The translations under genes and the position numbers were made by a program. A DNA stretch of 64,000 bases from Shewanella sp. MBTL60-007 (lineage in GTDB: Bacteria > Pseudomonadota > Gammaproteobacteria > Enterobacterales > Shewanellaceae): positions 62,001 to 126,000 of the forward strand of contig NZ_BPET01000003.1 in assembly GCF_019654915.1 (NCBI RefSeq), read 5' to 3'. How positions within the stretch are numbered: the stretch's first letter is position 1; each line of letters begins with the position of its first letter. This document shows, piece by piece, positions 1 through 9,601 of this stretch. The notes beneath the pieces were generated by a model. It ran no database searches. It was not told where the DNA came from and saw only the letters and a program-made list of their open reading frames with translations.

Positions 1-420
1 TTTTTCAATGCCAGAGAGCATGGTACGGTCTAATGACTCACCGACCTTTACGCCAGAGCCATCAAGACTTTCCTGCAACTGCTCATCTTTAATGTCTTTG
101 TTACCTTCGAAGGTAACAGAGCTAATGGTTGGACGCTCGGTAACTTTAACCACGAGCACATTACCGTCTCGCAGCACTTCAATTTTTTCGAAGTTAGTTG
201 ATGCATACAAGCTCTTAATCGCTTGCTGCAATTTTAATTGATCAACAGTATCCCCTACCTTCACAGGTAAGTTAAGCAAAGCCGCACCGAGTGCCACTCG
301 CTGTAAACCTTCAACTTGGATATCAGCTACTTCAAAAGGTTGGAATGTCTCTGCCCAACCGTTCCCTGAAAAAGACGCTCCGACTAATAACATCGAGGCA
401 AAAAGTTTATTCAATCTCAT
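1..420 (-). CDS. bamA: Outer-membrane assembly factor BamA, N-terminal part (runs off window)
   Basis: This is the first 140 codons of a leftward gene; the rest lies beyond base 1. The product starts MRLNKLFASMLLVGASFSGNG, a signal peptide, then reads as POTRA domains (ADIQVEGLQRVALGAALLNL, then VTERPTISSVTFEGNKDIKD). In the BamA family the periplasmic POTRA repeats feed nascent beta-barrel proteins to the C-terminal barrel, which inserts them into the outer membrane. It lies 31 bases downstream of rseP on the same strand, the usual gammaproteobacterial order. The start at the ATG ending at base 420 is supported by the signal peptide. Identification rests on the POTRA sequence and on synteny. 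Confidence 0.93.
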   Translation of the reverse strand, partial: MRLNKLFASMLLVGASFSGNGWAETFQPFEVADIQVEGLQRVALGAALLNLPVKVGDTVDQLKLQQAIKSLYASTNFEKIEVLRDGNVLVVKVTERPTISSVTFEGNKDIKDEQLQESLDGSGVKVGESLDRTMLSGIEK

Positions 421-451
421 AGAGCACTTCTAATTATTTGTCTGTCCTTGC

Positions 452-1822
452 TCAGAGTCGGGAAAAGTCATTGAAAAGCGCGACACTCATCAACATCAGC
501 AGCAATGCTGCCCCAATTCTGAATCCAATTTCCTGTACCTTCTCCGGTACAGGCCTGCCTGTAATTACCTCAACGAAGTAATACAAAAGGTGTCCCCCAT
601 CTAACACTGGCAAAGGCAATAAGTTAATAATGCCTAAGTTCACGCTTATCAATGCAAGAAAACCTAAAAAATATACCAGCCCAACGTCAGCGCTATTTCC
701 CGCACCTTGTGCGATAGAAATAGGGCCACTCAAGTTTTTAACTGAAACGTCACCGGTAAGTAACTTGCCAATCATCTTAATGCTGACAGAGACAAGTTGC
801 CATGTTTTATCTACTGCAACCGGAAAAGACTCTAAAAATCCATACTCCAGTTGCACTTTCATATTCTCAGGCCAAGGCTCTGCGGTTGGTGCGACACCAA
901 TAACTCCCTCAATTTTACCTTCGGCATTCTCACGAGACTTTGGCGTGACCTTAACTGCTATCTGCTCGCCATCACGACGCACAGTAATAGTAACCGTCTT
1001 ATTGGCTGAGCCCTGAATGATCTCCACAAAGCGTGGCCAATCTTTATAGGTTTCACCGTCAATGGCAACTAAGGTATCACCTACCTTAATACCCGCAAGA
1101 CCCGCTGCGCCATCTTCACTGACTAACGCAAGTGTAGGTAAGATCGCAGGACGGTACATGCCAAGGCCAATTGCAGTAATCGGCAACTGTTTCTCAGGAT
1201 CAAATTTCCAATCTTGGGTATTTAGCGAGTAGGTTTGCTCATCACCCGATGAGCCTTCTAGGCGAGACAGTGGCGCAAGCGTAATATCGACCTTGTTATC
1301 TCCGATGTGACCCGCTAAAGCAAGGTTAACTTCTTCCCAGTCTCTAACCTTTTGACTGCCGACAGCCATCACTTGCATCGGCTCTTTAACAACGATTTGC
1401 GCAGCTGGCGTACCAGCAAGAGTTGAATCAATAACAGGTTTTATAGCTGGAACACCAATAAGATACATGGCATAGAGTGCGACAATCGCAAATAAAAAGT
1501 TGGCAATAGGACCTGCGCTAACAATTGCAATCCGCTGCCAAACCGACTTGCGGTTGAAGGCTTGCTCTTTTAACTCTTCTGGGACCTCATCAACACGCTC
1601 ATCGAGCATCTTAACGTAACCACCGAGTGGAATAGCGGCAACCACGTATTCGGTGCCGTCTTGCCCAACTTTACGCCAAATGGCTTTACCAAAGCCGATA
1701 GAGAATCGCTCGACCTTTACCCCACAGCGGCGAGCCACCCAAAAGTGTCCATATTCATGGGCAGCAATTAAAATCCCTAAAGCAACAATAAAGGAACCTA
1801 AGTTCCATAAAAAATCTATCAT
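452..1822 (-). CDS. rseP: Site-2 intramembrane zinc metalloprotease RseP
   Basis: The product has 456 residues, normal for RseP, which cleaves the anti-sigma factor RseA within the inner membrane after DegS and so releases sigma-E. The zinc motif HEYGH is at residues 22-26 in the first membrane helix. Two PDZ domains occupy the periplasmic middle (about residues 115-300), and the third metal ligand lies in the C-terminal LDGGHLL motif (Asp408). It sits 14 bases after dxr and just before bamA, so it belongs to the leftward envelope/lipid operon. Pairing with bamA fits the sigma-E link, although no sigma-E promoter was identified here. Confidence 0.97.
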   Translation of the reverse strand: MIDFLWNLGSFIVALGILIAAHEYGHFWVARRCGVKVERFSIGFGKAIWRKVGQDGTEYVVAAIPLGGYVKMLDERVDEVPEELKEQAFNRKSVWQRIAIVSAGPIANFLFAIVALYAMYLIGVPAIKPVIDSTLAGTPAAQIVVKEPMQVMAVGSQKVRDWEEVNLALAGHIGDNKVDITLAPLSRLEGSSGDEQTYSLNTQDWKFDPEKQLPITAIGLGMYRPAILPTLALVSEDGAAGLAGIKVGDTLVAIDGETYKDWPRFVEIIQGSANKTVTITVRRDGEQIAVKVTPKSRENAEGKIEGVIGVAPTAEPWPENMKVQLEYGFLESFPVAVDKTWQLVSVSIKMIGKLLTGDVSVKNLSGPISIAQGAGNSADVGLVYFLGFLALISVNLGIINLLPLPVLDGGHLLYYFVEVITGRPVPEKVQEIGFRIGAALLLMLMSVALFNDFSRL

Positions 1823-1836
1823 CCCTTTCCTCTGAA

Positions 1837-3027
1837 CTAATTGAGCTTACTAATGGCTTCTAATGTATATCGACGGCTCTGCGTATCTAACGCCAAGATG
1901 TCATCAATATTGTTTAATGGATGCGTTGCCGTATTCATTAAGCTCTGTTCGTTTATTCTTGCAATATCGGTAAAGCGGATCTTACCGTCTAAAAATGCCT
2001 GTACTGAAATCTCGTTAGCAGCATTTAATACCGTAGTCGCTTCCTGCCCTTGCTTACAGGCTTCAATTGCCAATGCTAAACAGGGGAATCGATTAAAATC
2101 AGGTTCTAAGAAGCTTAACTGTCCGACTTTGAAAAAGTCCAAAGGTTCAACTCCGGAGCTAATTCTCTCTGGAAAAGACATACAATGAGCAATAGGTGTG
2201 CGCATATCGGGGTTACCTAGTTGCGCTAATACCGAGCCATCTCGATACTGTACCATAGAGTGAATCACACTTTGCGGGTGGATCACGACCTTTAATTGCT
2301 CGGAGCTTGCGTTAAATAACCAACGCGCCTCGATATACTCAAGGCCCTTATTCATCATAGTCGCAGAATCGACGGAGATCTTGCGCCCCATTGACCAGTT
2401 AGGGTGCTTACAAGCCTGATCAGGCGTCATACTCGATAGCGATGATAGCTCTGACGTTAAGAAAGGTCCGCCTGAGCCAGTAAGCAGAATATGAGATACC
2501 CCCGCTCCAGCTAAGTCGCAGCGACCAATCTCAAGTTGTGAGCGTTCTGACAAACACTGAAAAATAGCATTATGTTCACTATCAACCGGTAATACTTGTG
2601 CGCCAGATTCTTGCATCGCTTCGATAAACAACTTACCCGACATAACCAAAGATTCTTTATTGGCCAGTAAGACACGCTTACCCGCTTTAACAGCAGCAAG
2701 TGTCGAAGGTAAACCCGCGGCACCAACAATCGCCGCCATAACTGTGTCAACTTGGCTGCTGCTCACCAGAGACAAGAGTTCATCTTCACCGGTTGTAACT
2801 TGGATATTTAAATGACTTGGCAACTGCTGTTTAAGCTCAAAAGCCGCTTTGGCGTCCACCATATGGGCAATCTTAGGCTGATGCGTAGCGCAGATCTCTA
2901 GCATCTTGCTGACATTAGTATTTGCCACCAATGCAAATACCTTGTATTGCTGTGAATTACACGCCACCACACTCAAAGTGCTGGCTCCAATGGAGCCAGT
3001 TGCACCTAAAATCACCAGGTTTTGCAT
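1837..3027 (-). CDS. dxr: 1-deoxy-D-xylulose 5-phosphate reductoisomerase
   Basis: This 396-residue enzyme converts DXP to 2-C-methyl-D-erythritol 4-phosphate with NADPH, the committed step of the MEP isoprenoid pathway. The N-terminus carries the dinucleotide-binding motif GATGSIG (residues 8-14). The metal and substrate region is visible as [19 protein letters not shown] and [15 protein letters not shown], all family hallmarks. Length is typical. It starts four bases after the cdsA stop codon, so translation is probably coupled. Downstream UppS uses isoprenoid made through this pathway, which gives the cluster functional sense. Confidence 0.97.
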   Translation of the reverse strand: MQNLVILGATGSIGASTLSVVACNSQQYKVFALVANTNVSKMLEICATHQPKIAHMVDAKAAFELKQQLPSHLNIQVTTGEDELLSLVSSSQVDTVMAAIVGAAGLPSTLAAVKAGKRVLLANKESLVMSGKLFIEAMQESGAQVLPVDSEHNAIFQCLSERSQLEIGRCDLAGAGVSHILLTGSGGPFLTSELSSLSSMTPDQACKHPNWSMGRKISVDSATMMNKGLEYIEARWLFNASSEQLKVVIHPQSVIHSMVQYRDGSVLAQLGNPDMRTPIAHCMSFPERISSGVEPLDFFKVGQLSFLEPDFNRFPCLALAIEACKQGQEATTVLNAANEISVQAFLDGKIRFTDIARINEQSLMNTATHPLNNIDDILALDTQSRRYTLEAISKLN

Positions 3028-3031
3028 TTAG

Positions 3032-3889
3032 TTACATCCAAAAGGCTATATAGATTAATGTGAATACTGGTAGAGCCGCTGTTAGGCTATCGATTCTGTC
3101 TAATACGCCGCCGTGTCCCGGTAGGATAGTGCCAGAATCCTTAATTTTTGCGACGCGCTTAAACATACTCTCAGATAGATCGCCGACCGCTGAGGCTAAG
3201 GCGATAAACAGTGTCACGCCGATGACTAATCCCAGCTCTTGTTCAGGTGAGAAATACATCACGCCAGCAACGACTATCATGGTGGTTAATAAGCCCCCCA
3301 GAAGACCTTCAATCGTTTTTGCAGGGCTAACATTTGGCATTAACTTACGCTTACCAAATCGTTTACCGACAAAGTAAGCGCCTGAATCTGTCGCCCAAAC
3401 AACGAGCATAACTAACAGGACTAGGAGCCCACCGTAATAGGGTGAAGCTTGGGTACTCAATGCCTTAAGCGAAATGAGCGAAACGAAACATGGGATCAGC
3501 GTCAATTGGCCAAACATAGATTTGAGCATATGACTCTTCTCCCAAAAGCGCGCACTTTTAGGGAAAGATAACACCATGATAAAGGAGATAAACCACCAGA
3601 AACCACCGATAAGTATGACGCCTAAAAATATCGGATGCATCATGCCACGTAGCCAAATTTCATCGGTTGGCACCAAGATATTCAGTGCAGCTAATAAAAC
3701 ACCAATGGTCACAGTAAAGCTCCATTGGGTCATTTCACAACGGCTATCGATAATTCGCCCCCACTCCTTAGCGGCGATCAAAAATACTCCCACTAGTGCC
3801 CAAGAAAAATACTCAGTCGGTAAACCGAAAATGGCACCAAAAACTAAGGGGATTAACCATATTGCTGTTATTATTCGTTGTTTTAGCAA
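3032..3889 (-). CDS. cdsA: Phosphatidate cytidylyltransferase (CDP-diglyceride synthase)
   Basis: This 285-residue integral membrane enzyme makes CDP-diacylglycerol from phosphatidic acid and CTP, the branch point of phospholipid synthesis. Several hydrophobic helices span the protein. The C-terminal signature is seen as SAVGDLSESMFKRVAKIKDS followed by PGHGGVLDRIDS, containing the conserved acidic metal-binding residues. It is separated by 20 bases from uppS upstream and 4 bases from dxr downstream on the same strand, consistent with one transcript. Confidence 0.96.
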   Translation of the reverse strand: MLKQRIITAIWLIPLVFGAIFGLPTEYFSWALVGVFLIAAKEWGRIIDSRCEMTQWSFTVTIGVLLAALNILVPTDEIWLRGMMHPIFLGVILIGGFWWFISFIMVLSFPKSARFWEKSHMLKSMFGQLTLIPCFVSLISLKALSTQASPYYGGLLVLLVMLVVWATDSGAYFVGKRFGKRKLMPNVSPAKTIEGLLGGLLTTMIVVAGVMYFSPEQELGLVIGVTLFIALASAVGDLSESMFKRVAKIKDSGTILPGHGGVLDRIDSLTAALPVFTLIYIAFWM

Positions 3890-3909
3890 AAAACTTCCCT
3901 CATTAATTA

Positions 3910-4710
3910 TTACAAAGAGCGGATGGTATCGATTTGAGTTCCTGTCAAACCGAATCGACGCTGGCGATTAGCAAAAATAGCAATCGCATCTTTAAACGCA
4001 TCCTCATCAAAATCCGGCCACAAGGTGTCAGTAAAGACTAACTCTGCGTAAGCGGCTTGCCACAGGACAAAGTTACTTATACGGTAATCACCACCAGTGC
4101 GGATCATTAAATCAACTTCGGCTTGATTTTGCATGCACAAATGCTCACTTAGGGCCTCTTCGGTGAACTGAGTGCTGCTCATTTCACCAGATTCAACCTT
4201 AGCAGCCAATTTTTGTGCCGCCTGCAAAATGTCCCAGCGTCCACCATAGTTCGCCGCCACATTAAGCACTAAATCTTTATTGTCAGCAGTTTTCTCTTCT
4301 GCCGCTGCAATTTGCTTTTGCAAACGCGGAGAAAATCGACTGATATCACCGATAATATTGAGGCGAACCCCATTGTTGTGCAGCAACTTCAGTTCACGTT
4401 GCAACACGGTAAAAAATAGTTCCATTAACAAGCTGACTTCTTTGTCAGGTCTGCGCCAGTTCTCACTTGAAAACGCAAACAATGTTAATGACTCGACCCC
4501 TAAACTACGGGCCGTACTGACAGCTCGTCTAACTGCCTTGACACCAGCTTTATGGCCGACAACTCGAGGCTTTCCCTGAGCCTGTGCCCAGCGCCCATTG
4601 CCATCCATGATGATAGCAACATGCTTGGGGATCGACTGCTTTACCAAGGCGGATATTTCGCTCGGTAAGGTCTCTGTCACTTCAGTGCCAGACTGGGAAT
4701 CGATTGACAT
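3910..4710 (-). CDS. uppS: Undecaprenyl diphosphate synthase (cis-prenyltransferase)
   Basis: This 266-residue enzyme elongates farnesyl diphosphate with isopentenyl diphosphate to C55 undecaprenyl diphosphate, the lipid carrier for peptidoglycan and O-antigen. The catalytic motif [11 protein letters not shown] is present with Asp36, followed by GHKAG. Later motifs [14 protein letters not shown] and [15 protein letters not shown] are also family hallmarks. The N-terminus is roughly 15 residues longer than E. coli UppS, so a later start is possible, but no better in-frame ATG precedes the motif. A terminator-like hairpin lies just upstream, so it probably begins the lipid part of the run. Confidence 0.97.
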   Translation of the reverse strand: MSIDSQSGTEVTETLPSEISALVKQSIPKHVAIIMDGNGRWAQAQGKPRVVGHKAGVKAVRRAVSTARSLGVESLTLFAFSSENWRRPDKEVSLLMELFFTVLQRELKLLHNNGVRLNIIGDISRFSPRLQKQIAAAEEKTADNKDLVLNVAANYGGRWDILQAAQKLAAKVESGEMSSTQFTEEALSEHLCMQNQAEVDLMIRTGGDYRISNFVLWQAAYAELVFTDTLWPDFDEDAFKDAIAIFANRQRRFGLTGTQIDTIRSL

Positions 4711-4736
4711 CTATTACAACCCTTAAAAATAGACAA

Positions 4737-4765
4737 ACGCCGTGTAGTATACCTCTACACGGCGT
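4737..4765 (-). terminator. Rho-independent terminator after frr
   Basis: A perfect 11-bp stem (ACGCCGTGTAG with its complement) closes a 7-base loop. On the minus strand it is followed by a T-rich stretch (TTGTCTATTTTTAAG). It sits between the frr stop codon and the uppS start, so it probably ends the frr transcript. Confidence 0.75.
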
Positions 4766-4962
4766 CTGAACTCTAGGGCATGTTGGCCATTCAAGTTTAA
4801 TTTTTGCTCAAGCTCAGCGCTTTTGTTACAAGGCGTGAGCTATGAAGCCAAATGAATGAGACGAAAAGTTCGTTATCTCTCACTAAAAAAGCGAGCTTCA
4901 CTCAAGTGGCTAGGTTAAAAATCAAACCAAACAGTTAACATTCCCCTACTGAGGAGTGATAT
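4766..4962. other. Non-coding frr-uppS spacer with an imperfect hairpin
   Basis: About 200 bases without a credible gene. An imperfect inverted repeat lies near 4812-4840 (CTCAGCGC facing GCGTGAG around TTTTGTTACAAG). The spacer could hold the uppS promoter or a dispersed Shewanella intergenic repeat; only a genome-wide search could tell. Confidence 0.3.
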
Positions 4963-5520
4963 TTAGAACTCCATCAGTTCCTTTTCTTTTGCAGCCAAAA
5001 CTTCATCAATCAGCTTGATGTGTGCATCAGTTAACTTCTGTACATCGTCTTCACTACGACGAACATCATCCTCTGTGCACTCTTTCTCTTTCTCTAACTC
5101 TTTAACGTTAGAGTTAGCGTCACGGCGTACATTTCGAACTGCAATACGACCGTTCTCGGCTTCAGCGCGAACAACCTTAATCAGGTCTTTACGACGTTCT
5201 TCCGTCAATGCAGGTAATGGAATGCGAATTGTCGCACCCGCTGACATTGGGTTTAGACCCAAGTCTGAACTCATGATTGCTTTTTCAACAGCAGCGATCA
5301 TAGTACGGTCGAAAACAGATACCGTTAACGTACGTGCGTCACCAACAGAAACACTCGCCACTTGCTTAAGTGGTGTAAGTGAACCGTAATATGGTACTTG
5401 AATGGTATCAAGAAGACTTGGGTGTGCACGGCCAGTACGAACTTTAGCCATTTGAGTTTTAGTCGACTCTACACACTTGGCCATGCGTGCTTGTGCATCG
5501 CTTTTGATTTCGTTTATCAC
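4963..5520 (-). CDS. frr: Ribosome recycling factor
   Basis: The 185-residue length is exactly that of bacterial RRF, which with EF-G splits the post-termination ribosome. The sequence begins [20 protein letters not shown] and contains the family signatures [13 protein letters not shown] and [21 protein letters not shown], followed by the long charged helices of the three-helix bundle. It lies 175 bases downstream of pyrH, the conserved tsf-pyrH-frr order. A strong terminator follows it. Confidence 0.97.
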   Translation of the reverse strand: MINEIKSDAQARMAKCVESTKTQMAKVRTGRAHPSLLDTIQVPYYGSLTPLKQVASVSVGDARTLTVSVFDRTMIAAVEKAIMSSDLGLNPMSAGATIRIPLPALTEERRKDLIKVVRAEAENGRIAVRNVRRDANSNVKELEKEKECTEDDVRRSEDDVQKLTDAHIKLIDEVLAAKEKELMEF

Positions 5521-5695
5521 TTTATATGTCCTTTTAAGTCACTAGGTGCTGCGGCTCTTCCGGTTCGTTTCAATGAGCTTTTAGCAGCGAGCTGAACACT
5601 TCACTCAATTCGTTAAGCATAGTCGTTCGTCACGCTGCGACACACATTAAACTTAAACCTAAGTTCTGCTCGAAAGAGCAGCGGCTCTCGTTTGA

Positions 5696-6424
5696 TTAAC
5701 CAGCTTTAATCAGTGTGCCTTCTTGCTCGCCCATGATAACGCGACGCAATGCGCCTGGCTTGTTCATGTTAAATACGAGCAATGGCATATTGTGGTCTCT
5801 GGCCATAGAAAATGCAGCCAAATCCATTACTTTCAATTCTTTTTCGAGTACTTCATTGTACCCCATAACATCATACTTGACGGCGTCAGGGTTTTTTACT
5901 GGATCGTCTGAATATACACCATCAACTTTTGTGCCTTTAATCACAACTTCTGCTTCGATCTCAATACCACGTAAACAGGCAGCAGAGTCTGTCGTACAGA
6001 ATGGGTTACCGGTACCCGCAGCAAAAATAACAACACGGCCAGATTTTAGCAAACTAATTGCTTCAGCCCAGTTGTAATCGTCACACACGCCTTTTAGCGG
6101 AATCGCAGACATCAAACGTGCATTAACATATGCACGGTGCAGAGAGTCGCGCATCGCTAAGCCGTTCATCACTGTTGCTAACATGCCCATGTGGTCACCA
6201 ACAACGCGGTTCATTCCCGCGTTCGCTAGACCTTCACCACGGAACAAGTTACCACCGCCAATGACAACACCCACCTGAATACCTAGCTCAACAAGCTCTT
6301 TGATCTCCTGCCCCATACGATCAAGCACTTTAGGATCGATGCCGAAGCCTTCTTCACCCATTAGGGCTTCACCACTTAATTTTAAAAGAACACGACGAAA
6401 TGCAGGTTTAGGATTGGTACTCAT
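5696..6424 (-). CDS. pyrH: Uridylate kinase
   Basis: This 242-residue enzyme phosphorylates UMP to UDP in pyrimidine nucleotide synthesis. It is of the amino-acid-kinase fold, unrelated to other NMP kinases. Motifs seen are [13 protein letters not shown] at the N-terminus, [11 protein letters not shown], the UMP-binding region [11 protein letters not shown] and [19 protein letters not shown]. It lies between tsf and frr. A long inverted repeat occupies its upstream region. Length and start are normal. Confidence 0.97.
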   Translation of the reverse strand: MSTNPKPAFRRVLLKLSGEALMGEEGFGIDPKVLDRMGQEIKELVELGIQVGVVIGGGNLFRGEGLANAGMNRVVGDHMGMLATVMNGLAMRDSLHRAYVNARLMSAIPLKGVCDDYNWAEAISLLKSGRVVIFAAGTGNPFCTTDSAACLRGIEIEAEVVIKGTKVDGVYSDDPVKNPDAVKYDVMGYNEVLEKELKVMDLAAFSMARDHNMPLLVFNMNKPGALRRVIMGEQEGTLIKAG

Positions 6425-6455
6425 ATTTATTAGTCCTGATTATGGCGATAGAGGG

Positions 6456-6522
6456 GTACTATACTTAAACAGATTTAACGGGCTAGCTAGCTGACTCTCA
6501 TAAAATCTGTTTGAGTATATAC
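6456..6522. promoter_or_regulatory. Long imperfect inverted repeat upstream of pyrH
   Basis: Bases 6456-6476 (GTACTATACTTAAACAGATTT) and 6503-6522 are complementary apart from one extra base and one mismatch, enclosing a 26-base loop. As RNA this would be a stable hairpin in the tsf-pyrH spacer, 30 bases upstream of the pyrH start. It could be a processing site, an attenuator or a promoter region; the sequence does not say which. Confidence 0.5.
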
Positions 6523-6523
6523 G

Positions 6524-6553
6524 ATAAGACCGCAGCGATTGCTACGGTCTTAT
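6524..6553 (-). terminator. Hairpin after tsf, possible weak terminator
   Basis: A stem of nine base pairs (ATAAGACCG with its complement), one mismatch and three more pairs closes a four-base loop about 20 bases past the tsf stop. No U-run follows on the minus strand, so it may slow or only partly stop transcription into pyrH. Confidence 0.45.
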
Positions 6554-6573
6554 GTTTAACTACTTAAAGGAAA

Positions 6574-7425
6574 TTAACCTTTGTTAGTAGCAGCGATTTG
6601 TGCAGCTACTTCAGCAGCAAAATCTTCTTCTTTTCTTTCGATACCTTCACCAACTTCTAAACGGATGAAGTTAGCTACTGTAGCGCCTTTCTCTTTAAGA
6701 ATTTCGCCAACAGTTTTCTTTGGTTCCATGATGAACGCTTGACCAGTAAGAGAGATCTCACCAGTGAACTTCTTCATACGACCAGAAACCATCTTCTCAG
6801 CGATTTCTTGAGGCTTGCCTTCGTTCATAGCGATTTCGATTTGAACTGCTTTTTCTTTCTCAACAAGTTCAGCTGGAACGTCTTCTGGGTTAACGAACTC
6901 AGGCTTAGAAGCAGCAACGTGCATAGCAACGTGCTTTAGAGTTTCTTCGTCAGCTTCACCAGTTACAACAACACCGATACGGTCGCCGTGACGGTATTCA
7001 GCTAGGTTTGCACCGTCGATGTACTCAACGCGACGAACGTTGATGTTTTCACCGATTTTAGCAACTAGAGCAACACGAGTTTCTTCGAACTGTGCTTTCA
7101 AGTCATCGATAGAAACTTTTGATGCTGCAGCAACATCTAGTACTTCGTTAGCAAATGCTAGGAAGTTAGAATCTTTTGCAACGAAGTCTGTTTGACAGTT
7201 AACTTCAACAAGAGCAGCGTAACCTTCGCCTTTCTTGATTAGGATTGTGCCTTCAGCAGCGATGTTACCTGCTTTTTTAGCAGCCTTAGCAGCACCGCTC
7301 TTACGCATGTTATCAATCGCTAGTTCGATGTCACCGTTAGTTTCAGTCAGTGCTTTTTTACAGTCCATCATGCCAGCGCCAGTGCGGTCACGAAGTTCTT
7401 TAACTTGGGCAGCAGTAATTGCCAT
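6574..7425 (-). CDS. tsf: Translation elongation factor Ts
   Basis: EF-Ts recycles EF-Tu by exchanging GDP for GTP. The 283-residue product starts with the UBA-like domain ([20 protein letters not shown]) and has the EF-Tu contact motif [12 protein letters not shown] near residue 77, followed by the two core subdomains. It follows rpsB by 134 bases on the same strand, the conserved bacterial rpsB-tsf pair, which in related bacteria is co-regulated by S2. Confidence 0.98.
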   Translation of the reverse strand: MAITAAQVKELRDRTGAGMMDCKKALTETNGDIELAIDNMRKSGAAKAAKKAGNIAAEGTILIKKGEGYAALVEVNCQTDFVAKDSNFLAFANEVLDVAAASKVSIDDLKAQFEETRVALVAKIGENINVRRVEYIDGANLAEYRHGDRIGVVVTGEADEETLKHVAMHVAASKPEFVNPEDVPAELVEKEKAVQIEIAMNEGKPQEIAEKMVSGRMKKFTGEISLTGQAFIMEPKKTVGEILKEKGATVANFIRLEVGEGIERKEEDFAAEVAAQIAATNKG

Positions 7426-7559
7426 TGCTAAATCCTCTACAGATAATTCTTCAAATTCAATAGATAGTAAAACAGGGGCTAGTCACTTTTAATGAGAGCG
7501 CCCCTGTTTACCAATCATGCATCTTGGTTAATAAGGGAGATGAAAATCATCTAACCTTA

Positions 7560-8288
7560 TTATTCAGCTTCTACGAAACCGTCTTGTTCAGCTTGAACAG
7601 CTAGGTCTTGACCACGGCCAGCTTTAGCGGCAGCAGCAACAGACTCAGTGTATAAACGGATTGAACGCATAGCATCATCATTACCAGGAATGATGTAGTT
7701 GATACCGTCTGGAGAAGAGTTTGTATCAACAACAGCAACAACAGGAATACCTAGGTTGTTAGCTTCTTTAATAGCGATATGTTCGTGGTCAGCACCGATT
7801 ACGAAAATCACGTCTGGTAGACCAGCCATGTTCTTGATACCACCAAGAGACTTCTCTAGCTTCTCAAGTTCACGAGTACGCATTAGCGCTTCTTTCTTAG
7901 TCAGCTTGTCGAAAGTACCGTCTACAGACTGGCTTTCAAGGTCTTTTAGACGCTTGATTGATTGACGAACTGTTTTCCAGTTAGTCAACATACCACCTAA
8001 CCAACGGTGATCAACATAGTACTGGTCACAAGAAACAGCAGCTTCTTTGATAGCTTCGCTTGCAGCACGCTTAGTACCAACAAAAAGAACCTTACCTTTC
8101 TTAGATGCAACGTTGCTGATGAAAGCAAGTGCTTCGTTGAACATTGGTACAGTGTGCTCTAGGTTGATGATGTGTACACCGTTACGAGCGCCGAAGATGA
8201 ATGGCTTCATCTTTGGGTTCCAGTAACGAGTCTGGTGACCGAAGTGAACACCGGCTTGTAGCATGTCGCGCATTGAAACTGTAGTCAT
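7560..8288 (-). CDS. rpsB: 30S ribosomal protein S2
   Basis: The product has 242 residues starting [20 protein letters not shown], the canonical S2 start. The reading frame stays open further upstream to about 8357, but that extension lies in the regulatory leader. The chosen ATG (8286-8288) has an AAGG ribosome-binding site eight bases ahead. S2 signatures [26 protein letters not shown] and the C-terminal [12 protein letters not shown] are present. It is divergent from map and heads the rpsB-tsf unit. Confidence 0.98.
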   Translation of the reverse strand: MTTVSMRDMLQAGVHFGHQTRYWNPKMKPFIFGARNGVHIINLEHTVPMFNEALAFISNVASKKGKVLFVGTKRAASEAIKEAAVSCDQYYVDHRWLGGMLTNWKTVRQSIKRLKDLESQSVDGTFDKLTKKEALMRTRELEKLEKSLGGIKNMAGLPDVIFVIGADHEHIAIKEANNLGIPVVAVVDTNSSPDGINYIIPGNDDAMRSIRLYTESVAAAAKAGRGQDLAVQAEQDGFVEAE

Positions 8289-8400
8289 TTTATTTACCTT
8301 AAATAAATTAGGGGTTAGACCTCCACATATCCCATATCTTCGACCCGATAAGGGCACCCCGAAGAACGTGTCGATATGTGTGTGATTTAGTATTTATCAA
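8289..8400 (-). promoter_or_regulatory. rpsB leader RNA, likely S2 autoregulatory element
   Basis: The minus-strand leader contains ATATGTGGAGGTCTAACCCC about 20-40 bases before the start codon, preceded by GGGTGCCC and CGGGTCGAAGATATGG. This resembles from memory the conserved gammaproteobacterial rpsB leader bound by S2 to repress rpsB-tsf translation. The exact RNA ends are not defined. Confidence 0.65.
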
Positions 8401-8407
8401 TAGCCAT

Positions 8408-8437
8408 GTATAATGGCCGCCATCTTAACTCCTGCAA
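8408..8437 (-). promoter_or_regulatory. Candidate rpsB promoter
   Basis: On the minus strand TTGCAG (8432-8437) is followed after about 16 bases by CATTATAC (8408-8415), a sigma-70-like pair placed to give a leader of roughly 110 bases. The -10 match is moderate. Confidence 0.4.
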
Positions 8438-8595
8438 GCCACCCAAAGGTGGAAACTGCAAGAGTCAAACATAACGGCGCGCTTTATACCATAATTTGAA
8501 AAAAAGCACAAATATTTACGTCGTTTTTTGGGCAAAGTAGTCATATTAAAAGACGACAAATTTAGACATCGAAAGACATTTATAGAGACATTAGA

Positions 8596-9396
8596 ATGAG
8601 TATAGTAATTAAGACTGCAGAAGAAATTGAAAAGATGCGTGCCGCGGGTAAATTGGCCGCTCAAGTGCTCGAAATGATCGCTCCACATGTTAAGGCTGGT
8701 GTTACCACCAACGAGCTTAACGACATCTGTGCCAAATATACCGAGGAACAGGGAGCCATTTCTGCTCCACTCGATTATCACGGCTTTCCAAAATCTATCT
8801 GTACGTCCATTAATGAAGTGATCTGCCACGGTATCCCAAGCGACCGTGCACTCGTTGACGGTGACATCGTCAATATTGACATAACAGTGATCAAAGATGG
8901 CTATCACGGTGACACCTCAAAGATGTTCCTTATTGGCGATGTTAGCCCTAAGAACGTACGCCTGTGCCGTATTGCTCAAGAAGCGCTTTATGCCAGTATC
9001 AAGAAAGTGAAACCTGGCATGAAACTCGGTGAAATTGGCACCTTGATTGAAAAATTCATCAAGTCTAAGAAAACAGGACTTGAAAAATACAGCATCGTTA
9101 CAGATTACTGTGGCCATGGTATTGGTGCGGGCTTCCATGAAGAGCCACAGGTAATGCATTACAAAAATAATGACAAAACGGTATTGCGTGCAGGTATGTG
9201 CTTCACTATCGAACCAATGATCAACGCAGGCCGTCATACCAGCGTGTTAGATAAAAAAGACAACTGGACAGTTACCACCTCTGATGGCAAAAATTCCGCT
9301 CAGTGGGAACACACGCTTCTTGTCACTAACACAGGTGTTGAAGTACTCACACTAAGAGAAGAAGAGAAAGAACTATCGAGAGTGATTAATCACTAA
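8596..9396 (+). CDS. map: Methionine aminopeptidase, type I
   Basis: This 266-residue enzyme removes the initiator methionine from new proteins. The pita-bread fold metal ligands are visible: DGDIVNIDITVIKDGYHGDT (two Asp), GHGIGAGFHEEP (His), FTIEPMIN (Glu) and SAQWEHTLLVT (Glu). It is transcribed divergently from rpsB, the usual arrangement. A strong terminator follows it. Confidence 0.98.
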   Translation: MSIVIKTAEEIEKMRAAGKLAAQVLEMIAPHVKAGVTTNELNDICAKYTEEQGAISAPLDYHGFPKSICTSINEVICHGIPSDRALVDGDIVNIDITVIKDGYHGDTSKMFLIGDVSPKNVRLCRIAQEALYASIKKVKPGMKLGEIGTLIEKFIKSKKTGLEKYSIVTDYCGHGIGAGFHEEPQVMHYKNNDKTVLRAGMCFTIEPMINAGRHTSVLDKKDNWTVTTSDGKNSAQWEHTLLVTNTGVEVLTLREEEKELSRVINH

Positions 9397-9418
9397 TCGA
9401 TTTTTCGCATCCCCTCCG

Positions 9419-9447
9419 AAAAGGCGTGTGTTAACACGCCTTTTGTT
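9419..9447 (+). terminator. Rho-independent terminator after map
   Basis: An 11-bp stem (AAAAGGCGTGT with complement) around the loop GTTA is followed by TTTTGTTATTT. It lies 23 bases past the map stop and separates map from glnD. Confidence 0.85.
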
Positions 9448-9601
9448 ATTTACCCCGTCTAACATCTCACTCCACCATTTTTCGCACCAAAATAAAGCAA
9501 GTTTAACGATATATCGTCAGTCGATGATAAAGCCCTTTAAATTAGCGATTTTTGCATAGATAATCATTGCATAACGGATCCGTTCTCGAAGAAGAGATTT
9601 G

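Noticed and set aside
8289..8357. N-terminal extension of the S2 reading frame by 23 codons
   Set aside because: The extension lies within the conserved rpsB leader RNA, and the canonical S2 start [10 protein letters not shown] has a proper ribosome-binding site.
8439..8453. CCACC-CAAAG-GGTGG hairpin as a terminator
   Set aside because: It lies in a divergent promoter region, has no T-run and no gene ends there.
8425..8907. Open frame of 160 codons opposite map
   Set aside because: It overlaps the map coding strand and the rpsB/map regulatory spacer, and its translation has no protein-like features; it is a shadow frame.
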